The notes under the pieces: generated by a model
Database searches by the model: none
Told to the model about the DNA's origin: nothing
The model's input: the letters and a program-made list of their open reading frames with translations, nothing else
Shown: positions 1 to 5,260 of the stretch, piece by piece
Position numbering within the stretch: position 1 is the first letter of the stretch
Layout of the letters: the number at the start of each line of letters is the position of its first letter
Source: an archaeon
GTDB lineage: Archaea; Thermoproteota; Nitrososphaeria; Nitrososphaerales; Nitrosopumilaceae
NCBI GenBank assembly: GCA_005240025.1
Contig: SBBK01000012.1
Span: forward strand, 1 to 7,505
Length of the DNA: 7,505 bases
Reading direction: 5' to 3'
Program-made: the position numbers and the translations under genes

Positions 1-1
1 C

Positions 2-442
2 AGGACCTTTTCAAAGACATTCGGCCTGGCAGGACTGCGACTCGGCTATGTGGTATCAGACAAAAAATTCATCGATGTTTTCTCACGCGTACTCCAGTAC
101 CCGTACCCGCTAAACACGATTGCCATCGAATCCGCGATAATTGCGCTCAAAAAAACCCCCCAGGTCCTGGAGACAGTTGAGCTAGTCAAGCAAGAACGAC
201 TTCGCATAACAAAAAAACTGCGAGAATACGGAGCCTTTGACGTATTTGACTCCAAGGCAAACTTTGTGCTGTTTGATGCGCGGGGCGCAGACAAGAGAAT
301 CTACACCGCACTGCTCGAACAGGGAATCTCAATTCGCAAGCTCGGCAAAATCGGCAGGCACGAGGGGTGCCTGCGGGTTACTGTGGGCACAAAGGAAATG
401 AACTCAAAATTCCTGCTCGCAATACGTGACCTGCTGCAATGA
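2..442 (+). CDS. hisC: Histidinol-phosphate aminotransferase, C-terminal part (5' end outside window)
   Basis: PLP-dependent fold-type I aminotransferase that converts imidazole-acetol phosphate and glutamate to histidinol phosphate and 2-oxoglutarate in the cytoplasm. The frame is open from base 2 with no start, so only about 146 C-terminal residues are present. The fragment opens with the PLP-lysine motif SKTFGLAGLRLGY; the Schiff-base Lys codon is at 14-16. The C-terminal CLRVTVGT motif (Arg at 374-376) fits the substrate-carboxylate arginine of the family, and SKANFVLF is also typical of HisC. GTG at 50 is an internal Val codon of the motif, not a start. The TGA stop overlaps the next ATG as ATGA (439-442), implying translational coupling. 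The position at the head of a his cluster supports HisC over other class I/II aminotransferases, although some archaeal HisC-like enzymes have broad specificity. Confidence 0.93.
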   Translation, partial: RTFSKTFGLAGLRLGYVVSDKKFIDVFSRVLQYPYPLNTIAIESAIIALKKTPQVLETVELVKQERLRITKKLREYGAFDVFDSKANFVLFDARGADKRIYTALLEQGISIRKLGKIGRHEGCLRVTVGTKEMNSKFLLAIRDLLQ

Positions 443-1410
443 CATACAACAACAAGGGCCAGGGAATACTGGTGGATGCAAAGTTTTGCGCCGGACAAAT
501 AGACGCCATAATATTTGACTGCGACGGTGTCCTAGTCGATGTCTCAAAATCATACGACCTTGCAATAAAGCAGACAACCGCACTTGTTTTGCAGAAATTT
601 GCAAAACTACGGTCTATCCCAATCACAACAGAAATGATTGAGGGGTTCAAGGCCACGGGGGGCTTTAATGACGAGGTGGATGTTACCTACGCCCTGATTC
701 TGTCTCTGGTCGCAGCAGACAGGACAAAAACAAACGCAAAAAAATTCATCGCCCAGGTAACCAACAATGCAAGCGAAAAAGGCATCGAGTCTGTAGAAAA
801 GTTTCTCGATTCCAGAAAAATCGATCTGTCCCAAATAAGAAAAAATCTGTCCTATCCAGGATCACATGTGACAAATCCGTTATACAAAACATTTGATCAA
901 ATTTTTTACGGGCCGGCACTGTACAAAAAAATATTTCACAAAAAATCCCAGTTTGCGCAAGCCGGACTCATCGAAAACGACCGGCTCATTGTAAACGCCA
1001 GACTCCTTAAAACACTGGAGAGAAAATTTGCAACCAAAATTGGAATAGTGACCGGGCGGGGGAAACACTCCATCAGCTACTCCCTTGGTGAACTTTTTGA
1101 CGAGTTTGATACTGAACACTCTGTTTTCCTGGAAGACGAGCCACGAAGCCTTGCAAAGCCAAACCCGGAGTCGCTTATCAGATGCATAAAGGGCCTTGGC
1201 GCAAAACACTGCCTGTATGTGGGTGACTCCATGGAGGACATAATCATGGCAAACAAGGCAGCCAGGCTGGGATACAGGACAAGCTTTTGCGGCATTTATG
1301 GGACAGGCAAGAATCCAAAGCTAAAGCGGCGATTCTTTGAAAAAAACCGCGCCTCTGTAATACTTGATTCCATAAACTGCCTTCCAAAGGCATTAAATTT
1401 AGCAAACTAG
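439..1410 (+). CDS. HAD-superfamily (subfamily IA-like) phosphatase in his operon; candidate histidinol-phosphate phosphatase
   Basis: A 323-residue HAD hydrolase with every catalytic motif intact: motif I DCDGV (nucleophile Asp27, acid/base Asp29), motif II VTGR (Thr205), motif III Lys240 in LAKPNP, and motif IV GDSMED (Asp263, Asp267). It is longer than the roughly 220 residues usual for subfamily IA. The extra length lies between motifs I and II (about residues 35-200), which suggests a large helical cap; a GGFND stretch sits at 74-78. From memory it resembles the subfamily TIGR01548, found in haloarchaea, cyanobacteria and some eukaryotes. The gene lies between hisC and hisB and overlaps hisC by ATGA, and no other histidinol-phosphatase is visible, so dephosphorylation of histidinol phosphate is the likely job. 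That role is inferred from position; the HAD hydrolase assignment itself is firm. The N-terminal 20 residues before motif I are unremarkable. Confidence 0.9.
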   Translation: MTYNNKGQGILVDAKFCAGQIDAIIFDCDGVLVDVSKSYDLAIKQTTALVLQKFAKLRSIPITTEMIEGFKATGGFNDEVDVTYALILSLVAADRTKTNAKKFIAQVTNNASEKGIESVEKFLDSRKIDLSQIRKNLSYPGSHVTNPLYKTFDQIFYGPALYKKIFHKKSQFAQAGLIENDRLIVNARLLKTLERKFATKIGIVTGRGKHSISYSLGELFDEFDTEHSVFLEDEPRSLAKPNPESLIRCIKGLGAKHCLYVGDSMEDIIMANKAARLGYRTSFCGIYGTGKNPKLKRRFFEKNRASVILDSINCLPKALNLAN

Positions 1411-1422
1411 GTCTCTGTATCT

Positions 1423-2010
1423 GTGCCCCGAACAAGCAAAATCAAAAGGCAGACAAAGGAAACCACCATTGCAGTAGAGCTAAACCTGGACGGAACGGGA
1501 AAGACTGACATCAATACTGGAATAGAGTTTTTTGATCACCTGATCGAGTCTTTTGGCAAGCACGCAATGCTTGACCTTGTAGTTGAAGCAAAGTCAAACG
1601 ACAGAATCCTGCACCATCTGATCGAAGATACTGGAATAACTGTTGGGTCTGCATTGGACAGGGCACTGGGTGACAGAAAGGGAATAACGAGATTTGCTTA
1701 CGCGTCTGTCCCAATGGACGAGTCCCTTGCAGAGGCGTCAGTGGACCTAGTCAAGCGTCAGTACCAGAAAATCAGCATTCCAATAAAGCGTACACAAATT
1801 GAAGGAATCTCAAAGGAAGACATCGATCACTTTGTCTCCTCGTTTGTTCAAAACATCAACAGCTGCATACACATTAACGTAAAATACGGAGAAAACGACC
1901 ACCACAAGCTGGAATCTGCCATCAAGTCTTTTGCGGTAGCATTCCGGACAGCGGCAAGCATGGACAAAAAACAAAAAGGAATCCCGAGTACAAAAGGTTC
2001 AATGGGATGA
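1423..2010 (+). CDS. hisB: Imidazoleglycerol-phosphate dehydratase
   Basis: Manganese-dependent dehydratase converting imidazoleglycerol phosphate to imidazole-acetol phosphate. It is a monofunctional IGPD of 195 residues, the usual length for archaea, with no phosphatase domain. The duplicated fold and metal ligands are visible: RQTKETTI (Glu13), FFDH (His39), His47, LHHLIED (His64, His65, Glu68), VPMDE (97-100), His150, and NDHHKLE (His160, His161, Glu164). The end IPSTKGSM matches the family's PSTKG tail. One departure is HAM in place of the usual HGG after His47. The start is GTG at 1423, 12 bases after the HAD stop. No ATG occurs upstream in frame and no clear Shine-Dalgarno precedes it, which suggests coupling to the HAD gene. 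The stop overlaps hisH as ATGA at 2007-2010. Confidence 0.96.
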   Translation: MPRTSKIKRQTKETTIAVELNLDGTGKTDINTGIEFFDHLIESFGKHAMLDLVVEAKSNDRILHHLIEDTGITVGSALDRALGDRKGITRFAYASVPMDESLAEASVDLVKRQYQKISIPIKRTQIEGISKEDIDHFVSSFVQNINSCIHINVKYGENDHHKLESAIKSFAVAFRTAASMDKKQKGIPSTKGSMG

Positions 2011-2612
2011 AGCTTGCAATATTTGATTACGGGGCAGGAAACATATTCAGCCTCAGGGTGGCACTGGAAAAACAGGGCGCAACAGCAGATGTAATAACCA
2101 GCTTTGATAGGGTAAACAATTACTCAGGCCTGCTGCTGCCGGGGGTTGGCAACTTTGATCCTGCCGTACGTAGTATAAGGGATTATTCCAGCGTATCCTT
2201 TGCAGATTATGTGAAGGACAAAATCCCGGTGCTTGGGATCTGTCTTGGGATGGAGATGTTTTTTGAAAAAAGCGAGGAGGGCAAGGAAAGGGGGCTTGCG
2301 GTAATGGAAGGCAAGGTAATCCTTCTTCCAAACAGGCTCAAGATTCCACACATGGGGTGGAATGATCTCAAGATAAGAAAATCAAATCCGCTTTTGGAGG
2401 GGGTGCCGGACTCTTCGTGGGTGTATTTTGTCCACTCGTACAGGGTGGAGCCGAAAAACCAGGATATCATTATGGCAGAATCTGACTATGGGATCAGGGT
2501 TCCGGCAGTAATAAACAAGGGAAACCTGTACGGCACCCAGTTTCACCCGGAAAAGTCCGGGCATGTCGGCTCACTAATGATCAGAAATTTTCTGCGAGAG
2601 TGCAAAAAGTGA
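2007..2612 (+). CDS. hisH: Imidazole glycerol phosphate synthase, glutaminase subunit
   Basis: Class I glutamine amidotransferase subunit (201 residues, normal length) that hydrolyses glutamine and passes ammonia to HisF. It opens with IFDYGAGN, has the oxyanion-region motif PGVGNF (45-50), the nucleophile elbow GICLGM with Cys79, and the GTQFHPEKSG motif that supplies His180 and Glu182, so the Cys-His-Glu triad is complete. HMGWND (115-120) and YFVHSY (140-145) are typical of HisH and separate it from other class I amidotransferases. The partner hisF lies two genes downstream, with hisA between them. The ATG start overlaps the hisB stop by four bases. Confidence 0.97.
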   Translation: MKLAIFDYGAGNIFSLRVALEKQGATADVITSFDRVNNYSGLLLPGVGNFDPAVRSIRDYSSVSFADYVKDKIPVLGICLGMEMFFEKSEEGKERGLAVMEGKVILLPNRLKIPHMGWNDLKIRKSNPLLEGVPDSSWVYFVHSYRVEPKNQDIIMAESDYGIRVPAVINKGNLYGTQFHPEKSGHVGSLMIRNFLRECKK

Positions 2613-3310
2613 AAATAATTCCGGCAATTGATCTGATGGGGGGACAGGTGGTCAGGCTGGTGAGGGGAAAGCCAGAAAACAAAACCGTCTACAGCAACGA
2701 CCCGCAGCAGGTGGCAAAAAACTGGGAAAAAGCAGGTGCAGACATGTTGCACGTGGTGGACCTTGATGCCACGCTGGGGCGGGGAACAAATCTTGAGATC
2801 ATAAAGAAATTGACAAAATCGGTATCCATCCCGGTCCAGATGGCGGGGGGACTCAGAGACAAACCCTCAATAACTGGTGCACTGGACATGGCAGAAAGAA
2901 TAGTAGTGGGTACGATTGCATTCAAAGACGCAGACCTTGTCTCAGACCTGGCAAAAAAGTTTGGCAAAAAAAGAATTGTAATATCTGTGGATCATGATGA
3001 CGGTATCATAGTTGTCAATGGATGGCAAAAATCCACCGGAATAACGCTGGCAGACGCAGTTGCAGACCTGTCCGGGAATTTTACCGAGTTTTTGCTAACA
3101 AACATCTCGAGGGATGGCACACTGGGGGGGCCGGATCTTGAAAACCTGTCTTCCGTGTGCAAGCTTGGAAAACACGTAATTGCAAGCGGCGGGATCTCAG
3201 GTCCACATGACATCACAAAGGTAAAACAATGCAACGCATACGGAGTAATTCTCGGCAAGGCCCTGTACGACGGAAAAATAACAATTCAGGAGGCAAAGAA
3301 ACTGGCATGA
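2609..3310 (+). CDS. hisA: ProFAR isomerase: 1-(5-phosphoribosyl)-5-[(5-phosphoribosylamino)methylideneamino]imidazole-4-carboxamide isomerase
   Basis: TIM-barrel Amadori isomerase converting ProFAR to PRFAR, the substrate of HisF. With the start chosen here it has 233 residues. Catalytic Asp8 lies in IIPAIDL and the second Asp (128) in ISVDHDDG. The phosphate-binding loops are QMAGGLRD (78-84) and IASGGISG (191-198), and SRDGTLGGPD (167-176) is the HisA signature that distinguishes it from HisF. Two GTG starts are possible. GTG at 2609 gives the family-like N-terminus MKIIPAIDL and a GTGA overlap with the hisH stop, matching the overlaps elsewhere in the cluster, with a weak purine stretch GCGAGAG just upstream. 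GTG at 2600 would add three residues (MQK). A run of seven G at 3124-3130 encodes part of the LGGP segment. The call excludes bifunctional PriA only by context, since dedicated tryptophan genes are not visible. Confidence 0.95.
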   Translation: MKIIPAIDLMGGQVVRLVRGKPENKTVYSNDPQQVAKNWEKAGADMLHVVDLDATLGRGTNLEIIKKLTKSVSIPVQMAGGLRDKPSITGALDMAERIVVGTIAFKDADLVSDLAKKFGKKRIVISVDHDDGIIVVNGWQKSTGITLADAVADLSGNFTEFLLTNISRDGTLGGPDLENLSSVCKLGKHVIASGGISGPHDITKVKQCNAYGVILGKALYDGKITIQEAKKLA

Positions 3311-4110
3311 GTCTCACAAAGAGAATCATACCGTGCCTTGATGTTGCAAACGGCAGGGTGGTGAAGGGGCTGCACTTTGAATCCATCAAGGATGCCGGCG
3401 ATCCGGTCCTTCTGGCACAAAAATATGGAAGTGAGGGGGCAGACGAGCTGGTCTTTTTGGACATCACTGCGTCACAGGAGCAAAGAGAAACCATCAGGTC
3501 TCTGGTTTCAAATGTAGCGCAGGTAATCGACATTCCATTTACTGTGGGTGGTGGAGTCAAAACACTGCAGCATGCACGGGACATTTTGCTGTGCGGAGCG
3601 GACAAGGTGGCAATCAACACGGGCGCTGTAAAGAACCCGCAAATCATAACGGAATTGATGGAGCTTTTTGGCAAGCAGTGCGTAGTAATAGCAATAGATG
3701 CAAAGCGAAACTATAACGTATCAAATGGCACAAACATCTTTTCGGAAGACTCCAAAAAGTTCTGGTTTGAGGTTTTTATCTATGGCGGAAAAAAGGAAAC
3801 CGGTCTTGATGCAATAGAATGGGCAAAAAAGGTTCAAGATCTGGGAGCCGGCGAGATTCTTCTTACCAGCATAGATAGAGACGGGACCAAGGACGGCTAC
3901 GATCTGACCCTGACGGGGGCCATAGTGGATGCAGTATCCATTCCAGTCATTGCATCCGGCGGATGCGGCAGGCCAAGTCACATGCTTGATGTCTTTAAAA
4001 AAACTCAAGTCGATGCAGCACTGGCAGCGTCAATATTTCATTATGAGACCCATTCTGTGGACAGGGTAAAGGAATATCTGAAAAAAAACGACGTCCAGGT
4101 GCGGCTCTGA
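3307..4110 (+). CDS. hisF: Imidazole glycerol phosphate synthase, cyclase subunit
   Basis: TIM-barrel synthase that takes ammonia from HisH and PRFAR to make imidazoleglycerol phosphate and AICAR. It has 267 residues. Catalytic Asp12 is in IIPCLDV and Asp131 in AIDAKR. The residues that form the ammonia gate in the Thermotoga enzyme (Arg5, Glu46, Lys99, Glu167) line up with Arg6, Glu47, Lys100 and Glu183. LLTSIDRDGTKDGYD and VIASGGCG are classic HisF motifs. About 14 extra residues follow AIDAKR (roughly 135-152) relative to bacterial HisF, which from memory is usual for archaeal HisF. The open frame extends upstream to 3229, but ATG 3307 gives the correct N-terminus and an ATGA overlap with the hisA stop; the upstream extension is hisA sequence in another frame. 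Confidence 0.97.
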   Translation: MSLTKRIIPCLDVANGRVVKGLHFESIKDAGDPVLLAQKYGSEGADELVFLDITASQEQRETIRSLVSNVAQVIDIPFTVGGGVKTLQHARDILLCGADKVAINTGAVKNPQIITELMELFGKQCVVIAIDAKRNYNVSNGTNIFSEDSKKFWFEVFIYGGKKETGLDAIEWAKKVQDLGAGEILLTSIDRDGTKDGYDLTLTGAIVDAVSIPVIASGGCGRPSHMLDVFKKTQVDAALAASIFHYETHSVDRVKEYLKKNDVQVRL

Positions 4111-4112
4111 AA

Positions 4113-4121
4113 TCTATATAA
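4113..4121 (+). promoter_or_regulatory. Putative TATA box for hisI, positioned for a leaderless transcript
   Basis: TCTATATAA lies in the only sizeable gap within the his cluster. Its centre is about 27 bases before the hisI ATG at 4144, the spacing at which archaeal transcription would begin at or next to the start codon. This suggests that hisI can be transcribed separately from the upstream operon. It is a pattern match only, and AT-rich spacers can mimic it. Confidence 0.45.
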
Positions 4122-4143
4122 TGAAAGGAGTGTTTCAAAACCT

Positions 4144-4488
4144 ATGAAAAAAACCATCGAGGATTTAGACTTTGCCAAGGGGGGAGGCCTCGTCCCGGTA
4201 ATTGTACAGGATATAAACACAAAGGAGGTCATGACACTGGCGTATGCAAGCAAGGAATCGCTCTCACTTACACAAAAGACTGGCAACTCGTGGTTTTGGA
4301 GCCGCTCACGAAACAAACTCTGGATGAAGGGCGAAGAGTCTGGCAACACCCAAAAAGTAAGACAAATCCTGGTTGACTGTGACTCTGACGCAGTCATTTA
4401 TCTGGTAGAGCCATCGGGCCCTGCATGCCACACGGGGGAGAGGGTTTGCTTTCACAACTCTGTAGAGTCTGGCAAAACTATTGACTAG
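4144..4488 (+). CDS. hisI: Phosphoribosyl-AMP cyclohydrolase
   Basis: Zinc-dependent hydrolase that opens the purine ring of phosphoribosyl-AMP, the third step of histidine synthesis. It has 114 residues and is a monofunctional HisI with no fused HisE pyrophosphatase. The signature WMKGEESGNTQ occupies 60-70. DCDSD (78-82) gives the Mg-binding aspartates and Cys79, while PACHTG (Cys95) and RVCF (Cys102) complete the family's three-cysteine zinc site with its characteristic 16- and 7-residue spacings. Unlike the upstream genes it does not overlap its neighbour: 33 bases follow hisF and include a TATA-like box. AGGAG at 4126-4130 is 13 bases from the ATG, which is far for a ribosome-binding site. 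It is convergent with the next gene. HisE must be encoded elsewhere. Confidence 0.97.
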   Translation: MKKTIEDLDFAKGGGLVPVIVQDINTKEVMTLAYASKESLSLTQKTGNSWFWSRSRNKLWMKGEESGNTQKVRQILVDCDSDAVIYLVEPSGPACHTGERVCFHNSVESGKTID

Positions 4489-4543
4489 AATTTGCAGGCA
4501 TGTGTCGAAACTTCTAGAAAGTCAGTTGCTCCATTTGACCCTG

Positions 4544-4601
4544 GGTTCTGTTAACCTGGCAGTTGATTGAGGTGATCTAATGATCGACTGCCAACAGAAC
4601 C
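4544..4601 (+). repeat. Bulged inverted repeat between convergent genes (terminator or small structured RNA candidate)
   Basis: GGTTCTGTT (4544-4552) is perfectly complementary to AACAGAACC (4593-4601). Inside this, GGCAGTTGAT (4558-4567) pairs with ATCGACTGCC (4583-4592) with one G-U wobble. The result is about 19 base pairs interrupted only by a one-sided five-base bulge (4553-4557), with a 15-base loop. It lies 55 bases after the hisI stop and 26 bases before the 3' end of the convergent minus-strand gene. It has no T-run on either side, so it is not a standard archaeal oligo-T terminator. It may end transcription both ways, protect 3' ends from nucleases, or be a small RNA or remnant mobile element. 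Confidence 0.7.
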
Positions 4602-4627
4602 AAATCTAGATCTAAATTCACAACAAA

Positions 4628-5095
4628 TCAGCAGACGCGCTCAAAGTAGGTTGCCTGTGACGGACTGGTCTCGTTTATTATTTTAAACTTGATAGGGCTG
4701 TAACTGGTTGGCGGAAACACCATAGTCCATTCCCCAAGCAAATCACCGATACTGCAAATTTTGCGTATTAATGATATTGACGGCTTGAAGTACTGGTTAA
4801 AGTCGGTTTTCTCACTTCCATCAAATGGAATGCTGATATATTGTGTCGTTCCGTTTGGCATGACAAACACAATATTCCCAATGTCTGTTGGTCCAAGACC
4901 AGACACTGCAATAAAGACACTATCGCCTATCCTGTATTCCGATTTATCAATCGCAAACGGTCCGGATCTGTTCCAGTCCTCAAACTCGTCTGTTTTTGGC
5001 GGCGATGTCTCGATGGGGCCGACAAAAAAAAAAGCAAACACAACCGCAGCCACTGCCGCGCCTGCAATAGACAGACCGATTATCTTTGCCTTCAT
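4628..5095 (-). CDS. Membrane-anchored hypothetical protein with extracytoplasmic domain
   Basis: A 155-residue protein of unknown function. Residues 5-27 form one strongly hydrophobic helix following KAK, so it is either an N-terminal anchor or an uncleaved signal; there is no lipobox cysteine. The rest is polar and beta-rich, beginning PFAIDKSEYRIGDSVFI (46-62), a style of strand often seen in archaeal surface domains. Three N-glycosylation sequons (N42-R-S, N81-G-T, N141-E-T) and only two cysteines (114 and the final residue 155), which could form a disulfide, fit an outside location. From memory it resembles a conserved uncharacterised thaumarchaeal family. Open frames on the opposite strand (4761-5105, 4841-5125) are shadows: only this reading gives a coherent anchor plus domain. 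It converges with hisI and diverges from thrC. A T10 run (sense strand, 5033-5024) encodes Phe22-24. Confidence 0.8.
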   Translation of the reverse strand: MKAKIIGLSIAGAAVAAVVFAFFFVGPIETSPPKTDEFEDWNRSGPFAIDKSEYRIGDSVFIAVSGLGPTDIGNIVFVMPNGTTQYISIPFDGSEKTDFNQYFKPSISLIRKICSIGDLLGEWTMVFPPTSYSPIKFKIINETSPSQATYFERVC

Positions 5096-5114
5096 AGGTT
5101 TTTGATGAAATCAG

Positions 5115-5134
5115 AAAACATCTAAAAATGTTTT
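5115..5134 (-). promoter_or_regulatory. Twenty-base dyad overlapping the TATA-like element of the minus-strand gene
   Basis: AAAACAT (5115-5121) and ATGTTTT (5128-5134) are perfect inverted repeats separated by six bases. On the minus strand the centre reads TTTTAG, about 29 bases before the ATG at 5095, where a TATA box for a leaderless transcript would sit. A dimeric regulator bound here would block TBP, so this could be an operator. AT-rich dyads of this size can occur by chance. Confidence 0.4.
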
Positions 5135-5171
5135 GTGCAAATTCCCTCCAGAATGCCCCTTGCCGGGATTC

Positions 5172-5183
5172 ACATATATTAAA
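5172..5183 (+). promoter_or_regulatory. Distal TATA-like element upstream of thrC
   Basis: ACATATATTAAA is a good match to an archaeal TATA box. It would place transcription start near 5203-5210 and leave a leader of roughly 50-55 bases before the thrC ATG at 5261. It abuts the dyad at 5182-5201. It competes with the proximal TATA-like element at 5231-5240, and the sequence alone does not decide which is used. Confidence 0.4.
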
Positions 5184-5201
5184 TTTTCAGCCTTGAAAAT
5201 T
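5182..5201 (+). promoter_or_regulatory. Twenty-base palindromic operator candidate upstream of thrC
   Basis: AATTTTCA (5182-5189) and TGAAAATT (5194-5201) are perfect 8-base inverted repeats around the spacer GCCT. The dyad begins at the end of the distal TATA-like element and covers the space between it and the predicted start site. Such a position suits a Lrp/AsnC- or other winged-HTH repressor. The link to amino-acid control of thrC is inference. Confidence 0.45.
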
Positions 5202-5230
5202 AAGTATCACTAAACTTGATATTAGGACAT

Positions 5231-5240
5231 TTTAACTATA
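5231..5240 (+). promoter_or_regulatory. Proximal TATA-like element for leaderless thrC transcript
   Basis: TTTAACTATA starts 30 bases before the thrC ATG (5261), the spacing expected if transcription begins at the start codon. No Shine-Dalgarno sequence is visible before that ATG, which fits a leaderless message. Confidence 0.4.
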
Positions 5241-5260
5241 CAAAACAACGCGGTGTTTTT

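Noticed and set aside
3124..3130. G7 run in hisA as a possible frameshift site
   Set aside because: The frame stays open through a conserved GGPD motif and nothing suggests programmed shifting.
3229..3306. N-terminal extension of HisF
   Set aside because: The 26 extra residues are the hisA coding region read in another frame; HisF homologues begin near MSLTKRIIPCLD, and ATG 3307 gives an ATGA overlap.
3213..3674. Minus-strand open frame of 153 residues
   Set aside because: It is antisense to the ends of hisA and the start of hisF, both of which carry full family motifs; its Ser/Pro/Leu-rich composition is typical of a shadow.
3437..3860. HisF insertion after AIDAKR as a novel domain
   Set aside because: The roughly 14-residue insertion is, from memory, usual in archaeal HisF.
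4121..4147. Histidine leader peptide for attenuation
   Set aside because: The mini-frame MKGVFQNL has no His codon and no terminator/antiterminator pair around it.
4568..4592. Box C/D sRNA, because the loop contains GTGATCT and AATGATC
   Set aside because: Neither matches the C-box RUGAUGA well and no CUGA D box is found at the right place.
4544..4601. tRNA-like gene, because the outer stem resembles a 7-bp acceptor stem followed by A
   Set aside because: Only 58 bases long, with no T-arm (no GTTCGAAT-like loop) and no separate anticodon arm; the inner stem is collinear with the outer, so it is a bulged hairpin.
4761..5125. Plus-strand open frames of 114 and 94 residues
   Set aside because: They lie antisense to the minus-strand gene, have mixed composition without recognisable domains, and cross its start; the minus reading has a clean membrane anchor plus domain.
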